Of a stretch of 27,346 nucleotides of DNA, positions 1 through 6,475 are shown piece after piece (the stretch's first letter is position 1; every line of letters starts with the position of its first letter). Location: the NCBI GenBank assembly GCA_934247225.1, contig CAKQJE010000029.1, forward strand, positions 1 to 27,346. The letters are read 5' to 3'. The stretch comes from an uncultured Clostridia bacterium. Its GTDB lineage: Bacteria; Bacillota; Clostridia; Christensenellales; Borkfalkiaceae. The position numbers and the translations under genes were made by a program. Under the pieces are notes generated by a model, which worked only from the letters and a program-made list of their open reading frames with translations, made no database searches and was not told the DNA's origin.

Positions 1-1547
1 GTATCGTAATTTTCCCCAAAATCCCTTTCGGTATCGTAATTTATGCAACATTTTATGACAGACGAAAATCCGTATTTGTCTATAAGATATTTCGTGAAAG
101 CGTATGCTTCGGGATAAGTTAAAACATTTCCGTCTTTATTTGTACAAGCATATATTTTGTATATCGGGGTCGTCGCATAAGGGAATTTTATCTGCGATTT
201 AATGCTTTCGTCTTTTAACGTGGTGGTGCCGATACACTCTTCAATCAACGCGAAATCGAACTCCGAAAGGCTGTCGAACTTTCCGCCTTTTTCTTCGTAA
301 AGAGTATTGACCGAAGATACGAAATCGGTAATGCTTCCCGTCAGGGTTTTATCCGTGAAAGACAAATAAAAACGGTTGTTTATATCGGAAACATGTTTTG
401 AAATATATCTCGATAAATATTCGGCAACACCCTCCCCTATCCACGCTTCGGAAGTCGGATTGTTTTGAAGCGTTATCAAGTGAATTGTTTCGTGAATAAA
501 TTCGCTCGGATCGAGCAGGTAAATTTTCCGTGCGCCAACATCGCAACAAGTTTTAATCTCGCTGTCGGAAATATAATATTCAATTTTTTCCGCATATCTT
601 TTACTCACAAAGTCATAGCTTTCGGAAGCATTTTCCTTGATAAAACTCAATATCTTATCCAATTCCGCGTTGCCCTCGGACAAATGATATAATACTCGCT
701 CGGACGTATCGAAGTTTGCGGTTTCGCGTATTGATGAAAATGCGTCGAGATTATAAGTTCTGTTTGGCGTTTTTATAACGAGCGGGTATGACATAAACTT
801 TTCGCTATATTCCGCCCCGCCAAGCCATGATAAATCAAGGTCAATATTAAACTCACGGTTAATTCCCAAGTATTTTAAATATTCCGTTCTGTAATCGGTT
901 AAATTCGCGTAAATAAACTTTTCAAAACCGAAACTGTTTATTAAGAACTCACCGAAAGAATAAGCCGTCTGAACTGCGATATCGATATTATCGGAAAATT
1001 CTTCGACGAAGTAAGCTTGAAAAAGAGTAAGAGCCAAATCGTTACCGATTAAATAATATTGTTTAAGATTACTGTTATCATATTCACACCCGAAAACGTG
1101 CGCATATGCTCCGTATTGCTTCCAGAACTCCGTCGATCGAATATACGCCGTCGTAAAAACTTTTTTATAATCGCCGTTTTTGATAATGTTTTCATTGCAT
1201 AATAAAACTCCGTTTTGATATACGGCTTTGTTTTTACCCAGGATATATTCGTCAGCAATCACATAACATTTTATATTTGTTTTCAATCCGAAAGCCTTGT
1301 CAAGTTTATCGTAATCACCTTTCAAAATATCGAATATTTCCGTAATTTTATCTTTAGACTCGCTTATGCCGTTTTCGACGTGCAATTCGATATTTTCGCC
1401 CTGCATTACGTTGCACGTCACGCTTTTATAATCAGGAACATATTCATACACTCCTTCCCGATAATTTCTATCGTCCTTACACGCGGCGAAAAGAAACAGA
1501 CAACATAAAAAAGATAGGCATAAAATCGATATTAAACTCTTCCTCAT
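1..1547 (-). CDS. Lipoprotein with gluzincin-type metallopeptidase motif (3' end beyond window)
   Basis: I translated this frame by hand. It stays open from an ATG at 1547 to the window edge, about 515 codons without a stop, so the C-terminus is missing. The start is preceded by AGAGGG six bases upstream. The N-terminus (MRKSLISILC, then a hydrophobic stretch ending LFAAC) is a lipoprotein signal peptide with the lipidated Cys near residue 23, so the protein is probably anchored outside the membrane. Residues 352-356 read HETIH, followed about 13 residues later by AWIGEGVAEYL. This HExxH plus W-x-x-E-G-x-A-x-Y arrangement is the zinc site of gluzincin (MA clan) peptidases: two His ligands, catalytic Glu353 and third ligand Glu372. 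The remainder matches no family I can name. Substrate is unknown. Confidence is high that it is a gene and moderate that it is a peptidase. Confidence 0.85.
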   Translation of the reverse strand, partial: MRKSLISILCLSFLCCLFLFAACKDDRNYREGVYEYVPDYKSVTCNVMQGENIELHVENGISESKDKITEIFDILKGDYDKLDKAFGLKTNIKCYVIADEYILGKNKAVYQNGVLLCNENIIKNGDYKKVFTTAYIRSTEFWKQYGAYAHVFGCEYDNSNLKQYYLIGNDLALTLFQAYFVEEFSDNIDIAVQTAYSFGEFLINSFGFEKFIYANLTDYRTEYLKYLGINREFNIDLDLSWLGGAEYSEKFMSYPLVIKTPNRTYNLDAFSSIRETANFDTSERVLYHLSEGNAELDKILSFIKENASESYDFVSKRYAEKIEYYISDSEIKTCCDVGARKIYLLDPSEFIHETIHLITLQNNPTSEAWIGEGVAEYLSRYISKHVSDINNRFYLSFTDKTLTGSITDFVSSVNTLYEEKGGKFDSLSEFDFALIEECIGTTTLKDESIKSQIKFPYATTPIYKIYACTNKDGNVLTYPEAYAFTKYLIDKYGFSSVIKCCINYDTERDFGENYD

Positions 1548-1626
1548 ATTTTTCCCTCTATGAAATTCTATTTGAGTATTGCTACGTTACAGCTTCGCGT
1601 TTTTCAACAAATTTATAAAATCTTTT

Positions 1627-1761
1627 TTATAAAATCATTTCCATTCCGATTTTTTGAATTTGCATACCTATCGATTGATAAAATTTTACCGCGTTCGCAT
1701 TGTCCGCCCAAACGTTTAAAGTAACGTTATAACACCCCGATTTTCTGATATTGTTATCCAT
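1627..1761 (-). pseudogene. Remnant of a GNAT acetyltransferase (C-terminal piece only)
   Basis: A 44-codon minus-strand frame reads like the end of a GNAT acetyltransferase: GCYNVTLNVWADNANAVKFY and then a QSIGMQIQKIG tail. The pattern 'x-N-x-x-A-x-x-F-Y-x-x-x-G' is the last conserved block of the fold, where the Tyr sits near acetyl-CoA. An in-frame TAA lies six bases before the ATG and no Shine-Dalgarno site precedes it. The acetyl-CoA-binding N-terminal part is absent, so this is best read as a decayed gene. The adjacent 1762-1825 shows no further coding signal. Confidence 0.6.
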
Positions 1762-1825
1762 TTTTTAGCTCTTGATTGTTTATTTATTTGGTTTTGATTT
1801 TTTCGCCCGTTGTTTACAGATATAA

Positions 1826-3142
1826 TTATACTTTGAACACACTTTTAAATTCCCGCTCGCAACTTTTCATTCTTTCGGTAAACTCCGAATAATTTTGCGC
1901 ATCAACGGGAATTTGCAAGCCGTGTTTGGTAACGCCGACATCATCTCTCGGAATTACATTTGCCTCGTAGGTCGAACCGCGATTCAATCGCAATTTCATA
2001 TCGCCCGTCTTTTCTGCTTCCGGATAAAGATAGTAGCCGGTTTTTGCTTCAAAACGAAACATATAAGCAAGTACTTGTAAATAATCCCGATTACCAATGC
2101 CGTCAATCGGCTTATATTTGGCATCCGCAATAATCCTCGTCTCACTATTACGACTGATGAAATCGGGATAGATAAGCCCCCGATTTTTATCAAAAAGCCG
2201 CTGAGCGCCCGCGCCGCCCTTATTCTTCGGATGATAGAAAGTGTCTTCGATGAGTGAGTTGATATATTCCTCCCACAGCCACGCGCCGTCAAAAAGGATA
2301 CCGTATATTTGTTTTGTCCCGATTCCGATCCGATGCTTTTGACGCCGAAGAATCAAGAGACATAATTTCTGTAAAGCAAAATATTCTTTGAAATAAGCGT
2401 GACGGAATGTATTCTTTTTATTCTGTTCAATAATCTTCTGTCTGTCAAACGGTTCATATTTTATAGTAGCATTAACAACAAGTTTTACCTCGTCCTTAAC
2501 TTTGCCAAGAATCTTGTTTCCGTAAGGCTTCCTTTTGATAAATTCTATTGTATGCCGCACTAACTCCGTCAAACTATTATCATATGAAAACTCGCGTCGG
2601 TTGTATGCAATATTTCCGACAAAAGGGGTATTCTTTGCTATATGTCTTGCGATATCAATAGAACCTTTCAGATTTCCGTCATTGTATCTGTGGCAGGTAT
2701 ATTGCTTGAATAAACCTTTTCGCATAGCTGTTTTAAGATAGTACGGGAACAGAAACAACAAATAATTGAATAATCTGTCGTCTTGATCGGCATCGGAACT
2801 TAAATCGACTATATTCGGAAAATCAAGAACTTTATCCAAAAGATACCGAAAAAAATAATCTTCTCCGTTTCCGCAAAAACGAGATTCGATTACAAGCCGT
2901 TCATCTCCATAGCCAATAAACCCCATCACGTTACCGGAACGAACGGTATCATTAACGCTTTGAAGAATCATCTGATCTTGCGAAATATCCTCTGATCTTT
3001 TTACGATTTCGGGAAATACAAATACCCCTTCACGTTCAAGCTGTTTCAAGGTTTTATCGGCAATTTTATTTGTCAACTTCTCTATTTGAGAAAAGACACT
3101 CTTGTTCTGCTGCGAATTATCCTTGATCCTGAGCAGCTTCAT
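1826..3142 (-). CDS. mcrC: McrC-like nuclease subunit of an McrBC type IV restriction system
   Basis: McrC partners the McrB motor and cuts DNA carrying modified bases. The C-terminal half carries a PD-(D/E)xK nuclease core: YPDF with Asp327, then the DAKYK motif with Asp340 and Lys342, as in E. coli McrC (DAKYY). A conserved LWEEYI segment precedes it. I place the start at the ATG at 3142 (MKLLRIKDNS) because GGGGGT lies about eight bases upstream. The frame stays open further upstream, but that part would lie entirely inside mcrB. The resulting protein is 438 residues. It overlaps the end of mcrB by 26 bp, which fits translational coupling. The N-terminal ~200 residues are the McrB-contacting region in known systems and show no motif I recognise. 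Confidence 0.88.
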   Translation of the reverse strand: MKLLRIKDNSQQNKSVFSQIEKLTNKIADKTLKQLEREGVFVFPEIVKRSEDISQDQMILQSVNDTVRSGNVMGFIGYGDERLVIESRFCGNGEDYFFRYLLDKVLDFPNIVDLSSDADQDDRLFNYLLFLFPYYLKTAMRKGLFKQYTCHRYNDGNLKGSIDIARHIAKNTPFVGNIAYNRREFSYDNSLTELVRHTIEFIKRKPYGNKILGKVKDEVKLVVNATIKYEPFDRQKIIEQNKKNTFRHAYFKEYFALQKLCLLILRRQKHRIGIGTKQIYGILFDGAWLWEEYINSLIEDTFYHPKNKGGAGAQRLFDKNRGLIYPDFISRNSETRIIADAKYKPIDGIGNRDYLQVLAYMFRFEAKTGYYLYPEAEKTGDMKLRLNRGSTYEANVIPRDDVGVTKHGLQIPVDAQNYSEFTERMKSCEREFKSVFKV

Positions 3143-4991
3143 CCACATTACCCCCGACGGATTTCTGATAGCCGTAAGCTTTTGCAAACCGATCCATAAT
3201 TCCTTTCTCATCGTACATTCCTCGAATATACTCTTGCAGGAGCGGTTGTAAATAATCAGTCCAAAGTTTATCAAAATCAAGCGATTTTAACTTCAAGAAG
3301 TATGACGCTCCGATCTGGTAGTTTTCGTTCAGATCTTCAACGCTTACTATTTCTTTATTTAAAGCACTCATTCTCCGAATCGCCTCATTCTTCAAATCAT
3401 CGTTATCTAACAAATTAAGCATTTCAAGGCGATCATTCACTTTGAGTTCAACAAAGCGAAAGCGGCGACGCATAGCAAAGTCAAAGCTATCCACAGAACG
3501 ATCGATGTCATTCATCGTGCCGATGATATAGACATTTTCGGGAATATAAAACTTTTCGTCAGGATCAGCGTGCATATTTGAAAACTGAGTTGAGATTTCT
3601 CCGGCTTTACCGCGATAACCGGGGTCAATCGCAAAAAACAGTTCGCCGAAAATTTTCGAAATTTCTCCGCGATTGATTTCGTCTATGATAAATATGTATT
3701 TTTTTAATTCCTCCCGTTTCTGTCTCACATTTGAATGCGTGATTTTCTTTGCTTTTATAGCTTTATAGATAGCAAAGTCATACGAATATCCTTGCGTTGC
3801 ATATGTTTTTTTGAAAAAAGTCGTAATATCTTTTACTTTCTCAAACTTCTGTTCGGACGCCAGCATTTTTTTGACTTCATCAAGATTCAAAACAAGCTTA
3901 TTGGCACACGCGTTTCCTGGAATAAAAATATTTATGTGCCTGTCATCTACGCCGGTAATAATAAATTCGTTTTTGTTGATCGTCTTAAATTTATCAACGC
4001 CAAAGTCGATTCCGGAGAAAAAGTCATTTATAGACTCTTGAACCGAATTTTCCCTGTCTACTGTTTCTTTGGATTTTTTCGAATTCTCATAGTTGTTTCT
4101 TGCGCGGGTTACGAACCTTTTAAAAATGCCATCCCGCAATTCGAAACCCATCGTCCCGTCGTCATTGATTTTCGGTTTCAGCCCTTCAACAAAATCAGAA
4201 TAATCATAGCTTGGATGAAACTGCACAAACTCCACCTGTTTTTTCTGCTCATCGGTGAGGAGATCGTAATTGCCAACACTTCCGTTGCTAATGATATCGG
4301 CAGCAATTTCCTTTGCAAGATATGATTTTCCCGTACCGGGTGCGCCTCGGAAAATAAGGTTCTTTGATTCTATAAGCATAGATGAAAACCGATTATGGTA
4401 TTCATCGGTATGATGTTGAGCAGGCTCTTCCCTATCAGTGATTATATTTCCCGTAAGCGCAGATTCTCCCTTGGTTTTTTCACGGTATGTCAAAATAAAT
4501 TGATCTCCCTGTTTTCCAAAACGATTCATGCACTCCTGAACAAAGATAATCGTTGAAAAAATATTCCAAGAATAAAAAACAAACTGACTTCCGTTACCAC
4601 AGTCGTATGTCATATATTCTCTTGTGTTGCGATATTTTTTATGGAATTCATCAACACTCGAATAAATACCTTTGATTATGCCTCTATTTTTATTATATCG
4701 GCAAACAGGAAAATTTTCCTTCTCTTTAACCGATAACTCGTCAAGTTGTTTTTCAAATACCTGACAAGCAATACGCGGCATTGTCTTATTTGAAATTATT
4801 TTTTCTCTGCCACCGCGAATTCGCGTAATTTTTTTCTCGTCTGCTTTTATAAAATAGGCGTCAAGAGGTTTATACTTATCGCCGAGATGGAGATTGTCCA
4901 TTGTGAAATCTTTGTCATCCGAAACTACGCTATCTGCGGTAATGGTCAACGTAAATTGTCTCTCTCGGTTATTTTGCTTTGGTATAGCCAT
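3117..4991 (-). CDS. mcrB: McrB-like AAA+ GTPase of a type IV restriction system
   Basis: This is the nucleotide-driven subunit that recognises modified DNA and recruits McrC. The AAA+ core shows Walker A GAPGTGKS (216-223), the McrB-typical QFHPSYDYSDFVEG block (257-270), Walker B IFIIDEINRGE (433-443) and the signature GTMNDIDRSVDSFDFAMRRR (491-510), which contains the sensor Asn and the arginine cluster of McrB GTPases. Residues 1-200 form the target-recognition part. They do not resemble the E. coli DUF3578 domain to my eye, so the modified base recognised cannot be predicted. An insertion of about 120 residues (300-425) separates the Walker A and B regions. AAGGAGG lies seven bases before the ATG, and a good promoter lies just upstream. 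Total 624 residues. Confidence 0.92.
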   Translation of the reverse strand: MAIPKQNNRERQFTLTITADSVVSDDKDFTMDNLHLGDKYKPLDAYFIKADEKKITRIRGGREKIISNKTMPRIACQVFEKQLDELSVKEKENFPVCRYNKNRGIIKGIYSSVDEFHKKYRNTREYMTYDCGNGSQFVFYSWNIFSTIIFVQECMNRFGKQGDQFILTYREKTKGESALTGNIITDREEPAQHHTDEYHNRFSSMLIESKNLIFRGAPGTGKSYLAKEIAADIISNGSVGNYDLLTDEQKKQVEFVQFHPSYDYSDFVEGLKPKINDDGTMGFELRDGIFKRFVTRARNNYENSKKSKETVDRENSVQESINDFFSGIDFGVDKFKTINKNEFIITGVDDRHINIFIPGNACANKLVLNLDEVKKMLASEQKFEKVKDITTFFKKTYATQGYSYDFAIYKAIKAKKITHSNVRQKREELKKYIFIIDEINRGEISKIFGELFFAIDPGYRGKAGEISTQFSNMHADPDEKFYIPENVYIIGTMNDIDRSVDSFDFAMRRRFRFVELKVNDRLEMLNLLDNDDLKNEAIRRMSALNKEIVSVEDLNENYQIGASYFLKLKSLDFDKLWTDYLQPLLQEYIRGMYDEKGIMDRFAKAYGYQKSVGGNVDEAAQDQG

Positions 4992-5023
4992 ACTACGCCT
5001 CCTTAAAGGTATGTATTATCAAT

Positions 5024-5053
5024 ATTTTATCACGAAGACAACTCAACTGTCAA
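5024..5053 (-). promoter_or_regulatory. Predicted sigma-A promoter of mcrBC
   Basis: On the minus strand TTGACA (5053-5048) is followed after 18 bp by TAAAAT (5029-5024). Transcription would begin near 5017, giving a short leader before the mcrB Shine-Dalgarno site. No operator-like inverted repeat is evident. Confidence 0.7.
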
Positions 5054-5206
5054 TAAAACATATAAAATTTGTTGCAATAATACATTTTAAAAAATTTCAG
5101 ATACAACTTTATCATGTACGGGAGTCTTATTTAAACATATGCTTCCACCAAAACAGAAAAGGGATATTGCCGTTTCCGTTAATATACTTTACATTTAATA
5201 TAAAGT

Positions 5207-5338
5207 CCGTAAAACGGAATACCTATTCAACGACCTAATGCTTTCCGCATTAAAACATACGTTTCTGTTTTGCATTCTGCAAAACGGTCGTTTTATGAAT
5301 AACTGCGGCATAAATTCCTTGCAAGCAAAATTTACGCC
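5207..5338. other. Gene-free stretch with a row of small hairpins
   Basis: Between the mcrB promoter and the repeats there is no credible gene, but four inverted repeats follow one another. They are CCGT/ACGG (5207-5217), TAATGC/GCATTA (5236-5252), GTTTTGCA-ttc-TGCAAAAC (5267-5285, a perfect 8 bp stem) and GGCATAAATT/AATTTACGCC (5307-5338, one mismatch that becomes a G-U pair if the minus strand is transcribed). This could be a structured RNA, decayed repeats, or chance in AT-rich DNA. Nothing notable was seen in 5054-5206. Confidence 0.4.
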
Positions 5339-5356
5339 TTGTCATTGACGGCAACA

Positions 5357-5402
5357 TTTTCGCTGGCGCTCAAATGTGAACGACGGCAACAAGTTTCCGC
5401 GT
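5357..5402 (+). repeat. Partial copy of a palindrome-rich intergenic repeat
   Basis: This 46 bp segment matches the last 46 bp of the fuller copy at 5436-5520 at 44 of 46 positions. It starts TTTTCGCTGGCGCTCAAATG and ends in CCGCGT. The two lie 118 bp apart in direct orientation. One of the two changes breaks the GGCAAC/GTTGCC hairpin, so this copy looks decayed. Confidence 0.8.
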
Positions 5403-5435
5403 TTCTTTCTTTTTGTCTCGCAATAACAAAGGGGG

Positions 5436-5520
5436 GATACAGCCGTTTCCCGCAAGCGGGAACTCTCGGCTGGATTTTCGCTGGCGCTCAAATGCGAACG
5501 ACGGCAACAAGTTGCCGCGT
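5436..5520 (+). repeat. Copy A of a dispersed palindrome-rich repeat
   Basis: This 85 bp element starts GATACAGCCGTTTCCCGC and ends GTTGCCGCGT. It contains nested inverted repeats: CAGCCG/CGGCTG enclosing CCCGC-aa-GCGGG, then TTCGC/GCGAA, then GGCAAC-aa-GTTGCC. Nearly the same element occurs about 21.8 kb away at 27224-27303, with a different middle hairpin. No protein is encoded; the short open frames across it are by-products of the repeat. Confidence 0.85.
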
Positions 5521-5544
5521 TACTATATCCCGACATCTTTCCAC

Positions 5545-5577
5545 AAAAAAAATGAACACCTAAAAAAAGGTGTTCAT
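5545..5577 (-). terminator. Rho-independent terminator behind tRNA-Ser
   Basis: A perfect 9 bp stem, ATGAACACC (5552-5560) with GGTGTTCAT (5569-5577), surrounds an A/T loop. It is flanked by an A-run on the left and a T-run on the right. For minus-strand transcription it lies immediately after the tRNA 3' end and finishes in a U-tract. It is symmetric, so it could act both ways. Confidence 0.85.
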
Positions 5578-5582
5578 TTTTT

Positions 5583-5671
5583 TGGCGGAAAGAGTGGGAT
5601 TCGAACCCACGATGCGTTGCCGCATACCTGATTTCGAGTCAGGGCCGTTATGACCACTTCGATATCTTTCC
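5583..5671 (-). tRNA. tRNA-Ser (anticodon CGA)
   Basis: The minus strand folds as a type II tRNA. The acceptor is GGAAAGA pairing with TCTTTCC. The anticodon stem CCTGA/TCAGG encloses the loop CTCGAAA, so the anticodon is CGA and reads UCG serine codons. A long variable arm (around TGCGGCAACGCA) is typical of tRNA-Ser, and the T-arm is GTGGG-TTCGAAT-CCCAC. The discriminator G and the CCA end are encoded (5586-5583). A strong promoter lies upstream and a terminator directly follows. Confidence 0.95.
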
Positions 5672-5684
5672 GTAAAGCATTGTT

Positions 5685-5713
5685 ATTCTATCCTATTTTT
5701 AAAGTTTTGTCAA
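5685..5713 (-). promoter_or_regulatory. Predicted promoter of tRNA-Ser
   Basis: TTGACA (5713-5708), a 17 bp spacer and TAGAAT (5690-5685) sit just upstream of the tRNA on the minus strand. This predicts a start about seven bases before the mature 5' end. Confidence 0.75.
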
Positions 5714-5752
5714 TGGTTTTAAACCCCATTTTTTAAATTTAAAACATTTTTC

Positions 5753-5781
5753 TTGATTTTTTAATCGTTCGACGATATAAT
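5753..5781 (+). promoter_or_regulatory. Predicted promoter of trmO, very close to its ATG
   Basis: TTGATT (5753-5758), a 17 bp spacer and TATAAT (5776-5781). Only 10 bp separate the -10 box from the ATG at 5792 and no Shine-Dalgarno site is visible. The transcript would carry almost no leader. Confidence 0.65.
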
Positions 5782-5791
5782 AAACGATGAT

Positions 5792-6475
5792 ATGAGTGAC
5801 TATACTTTAAAACCTATTGCAAAAATATATACCGATTTCGACGATAAATTCGGAATTCCCCGCCAGAGCGGAAGAGTTAAATCGATCGTCGGAAAAATCG
5901 TTTTCGAACCCGAATTCAGAAATCCCGACGCGTTAAGAGGTCTCGAAGGCTTTAATTATATATGGCTTATTTTCGATTTTTCACTGTCTCACAGAGATAA
6001 GTTCTCTCCTACCGTCCGACCGCCGAGGCTTGGCGGAAATAAGAGGGTGGGCGTTTTCGCTACCCGTTCGCCGTTTCGCCCGAACAACCTCGGATTATCG
6101 TCCGTTAAGCTCGAAAGAATCGAAAACACCGACGAAGGCTCTGTTCTCATAGTTTCGGGCGCGGATTTGTTGAACGAAACTCCGATTTTCGATATAAAGC
6201 CCTATATTCCCTATGCCGATTGTCATACGGACGCAACGGAAGGTTTCACGGAAAACACAAAAGATTATAAACTCGAAGTAATTTTTCCCGATAACCTTTT
6301 AAATAACATTACGCAAGAAAAAAGACGGACGCTTATCGACTGTCTTGCAGAAGATCCGCGTCCGTCATATACCGAAGACGGTAAAATATTTAAAATGAAG
6401 TTTGCCGGAGTCGACGTGGTTTTTTACGTTGAAAACGGTAAACTATCCGTTACCGACGTTATACGGCTTCGGTGA
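5792..6475 (+). CDS. trmO: TrmO-type tRNA m6t6A37 methyltransferase (TsaA/YaeB family)
   Basis: TrmO transfers a methyl group from SAM to N6-threonylcarbamoyladenosine at position 37 of certain tRNAs. The family signature is very clear: RPPRLGGNKRVGVFATRSPF followed by RPNNLGLSSVKL, then the DLLNETPIFDIKPYIPYAD block. The N-terminus (IAKIYTDFDDKFGIPRQSG) matches the usual start of the beta-barrel domain, which supports the ATG at 5792. At 227 residues it has the normal length with the C-terminal extension. It has its own promoter, no visible Shine-Dalgarno site, and its last 17 bp overlap the end of the convergent gene at 6459. Proximity to tRNA-Ser appears coincidental, since both have separate promoters. 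Confidence 0.93.
   Translation: MSDYTLKPIAKIYTDFDDKFGIPRQSGRVKSIVGKIVFEPEFRNPDALRGLEGFNYIWLIFDFSLSHRDKFSPTVRPPRLGGNKRVGVFATRSPFRPNNLGLSSVKLERIENTDEGSVLIVSGADLLNETPIFDIKPYIPYADCHTDATEGFTENTKDYKLEVIFPDNLLNNITQEKRRTLIDCLAEDPRPSYTEDGKIFKMKFAGVDVVFYVENGKLSVTDVIRLR

Noticed and set aside
3143..3280. An earlier mcrC start extending 46 codons into mcrB
   Set aside because: The extension lies entirely in mcrB coding sequence, and a good ribosome site precedes the ATG at 3142.
3735..4325. A 196-codon open frame on the plus strand
   Set aside because: It mirrors the conserved AAA+ core of mcrB and encodes nothing recognisable.
5339..5631. Several short open frames around the repeats
   Set aside because: They arise from the palindromic repeat and run into the tRNA gene; none has a ribosome site or a plausible protein.
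5583..5671. A prophage or island attachment site at the tRNA 3' end
   Set aside because: No second copy of the tRNA end and no integrase are present in the window.
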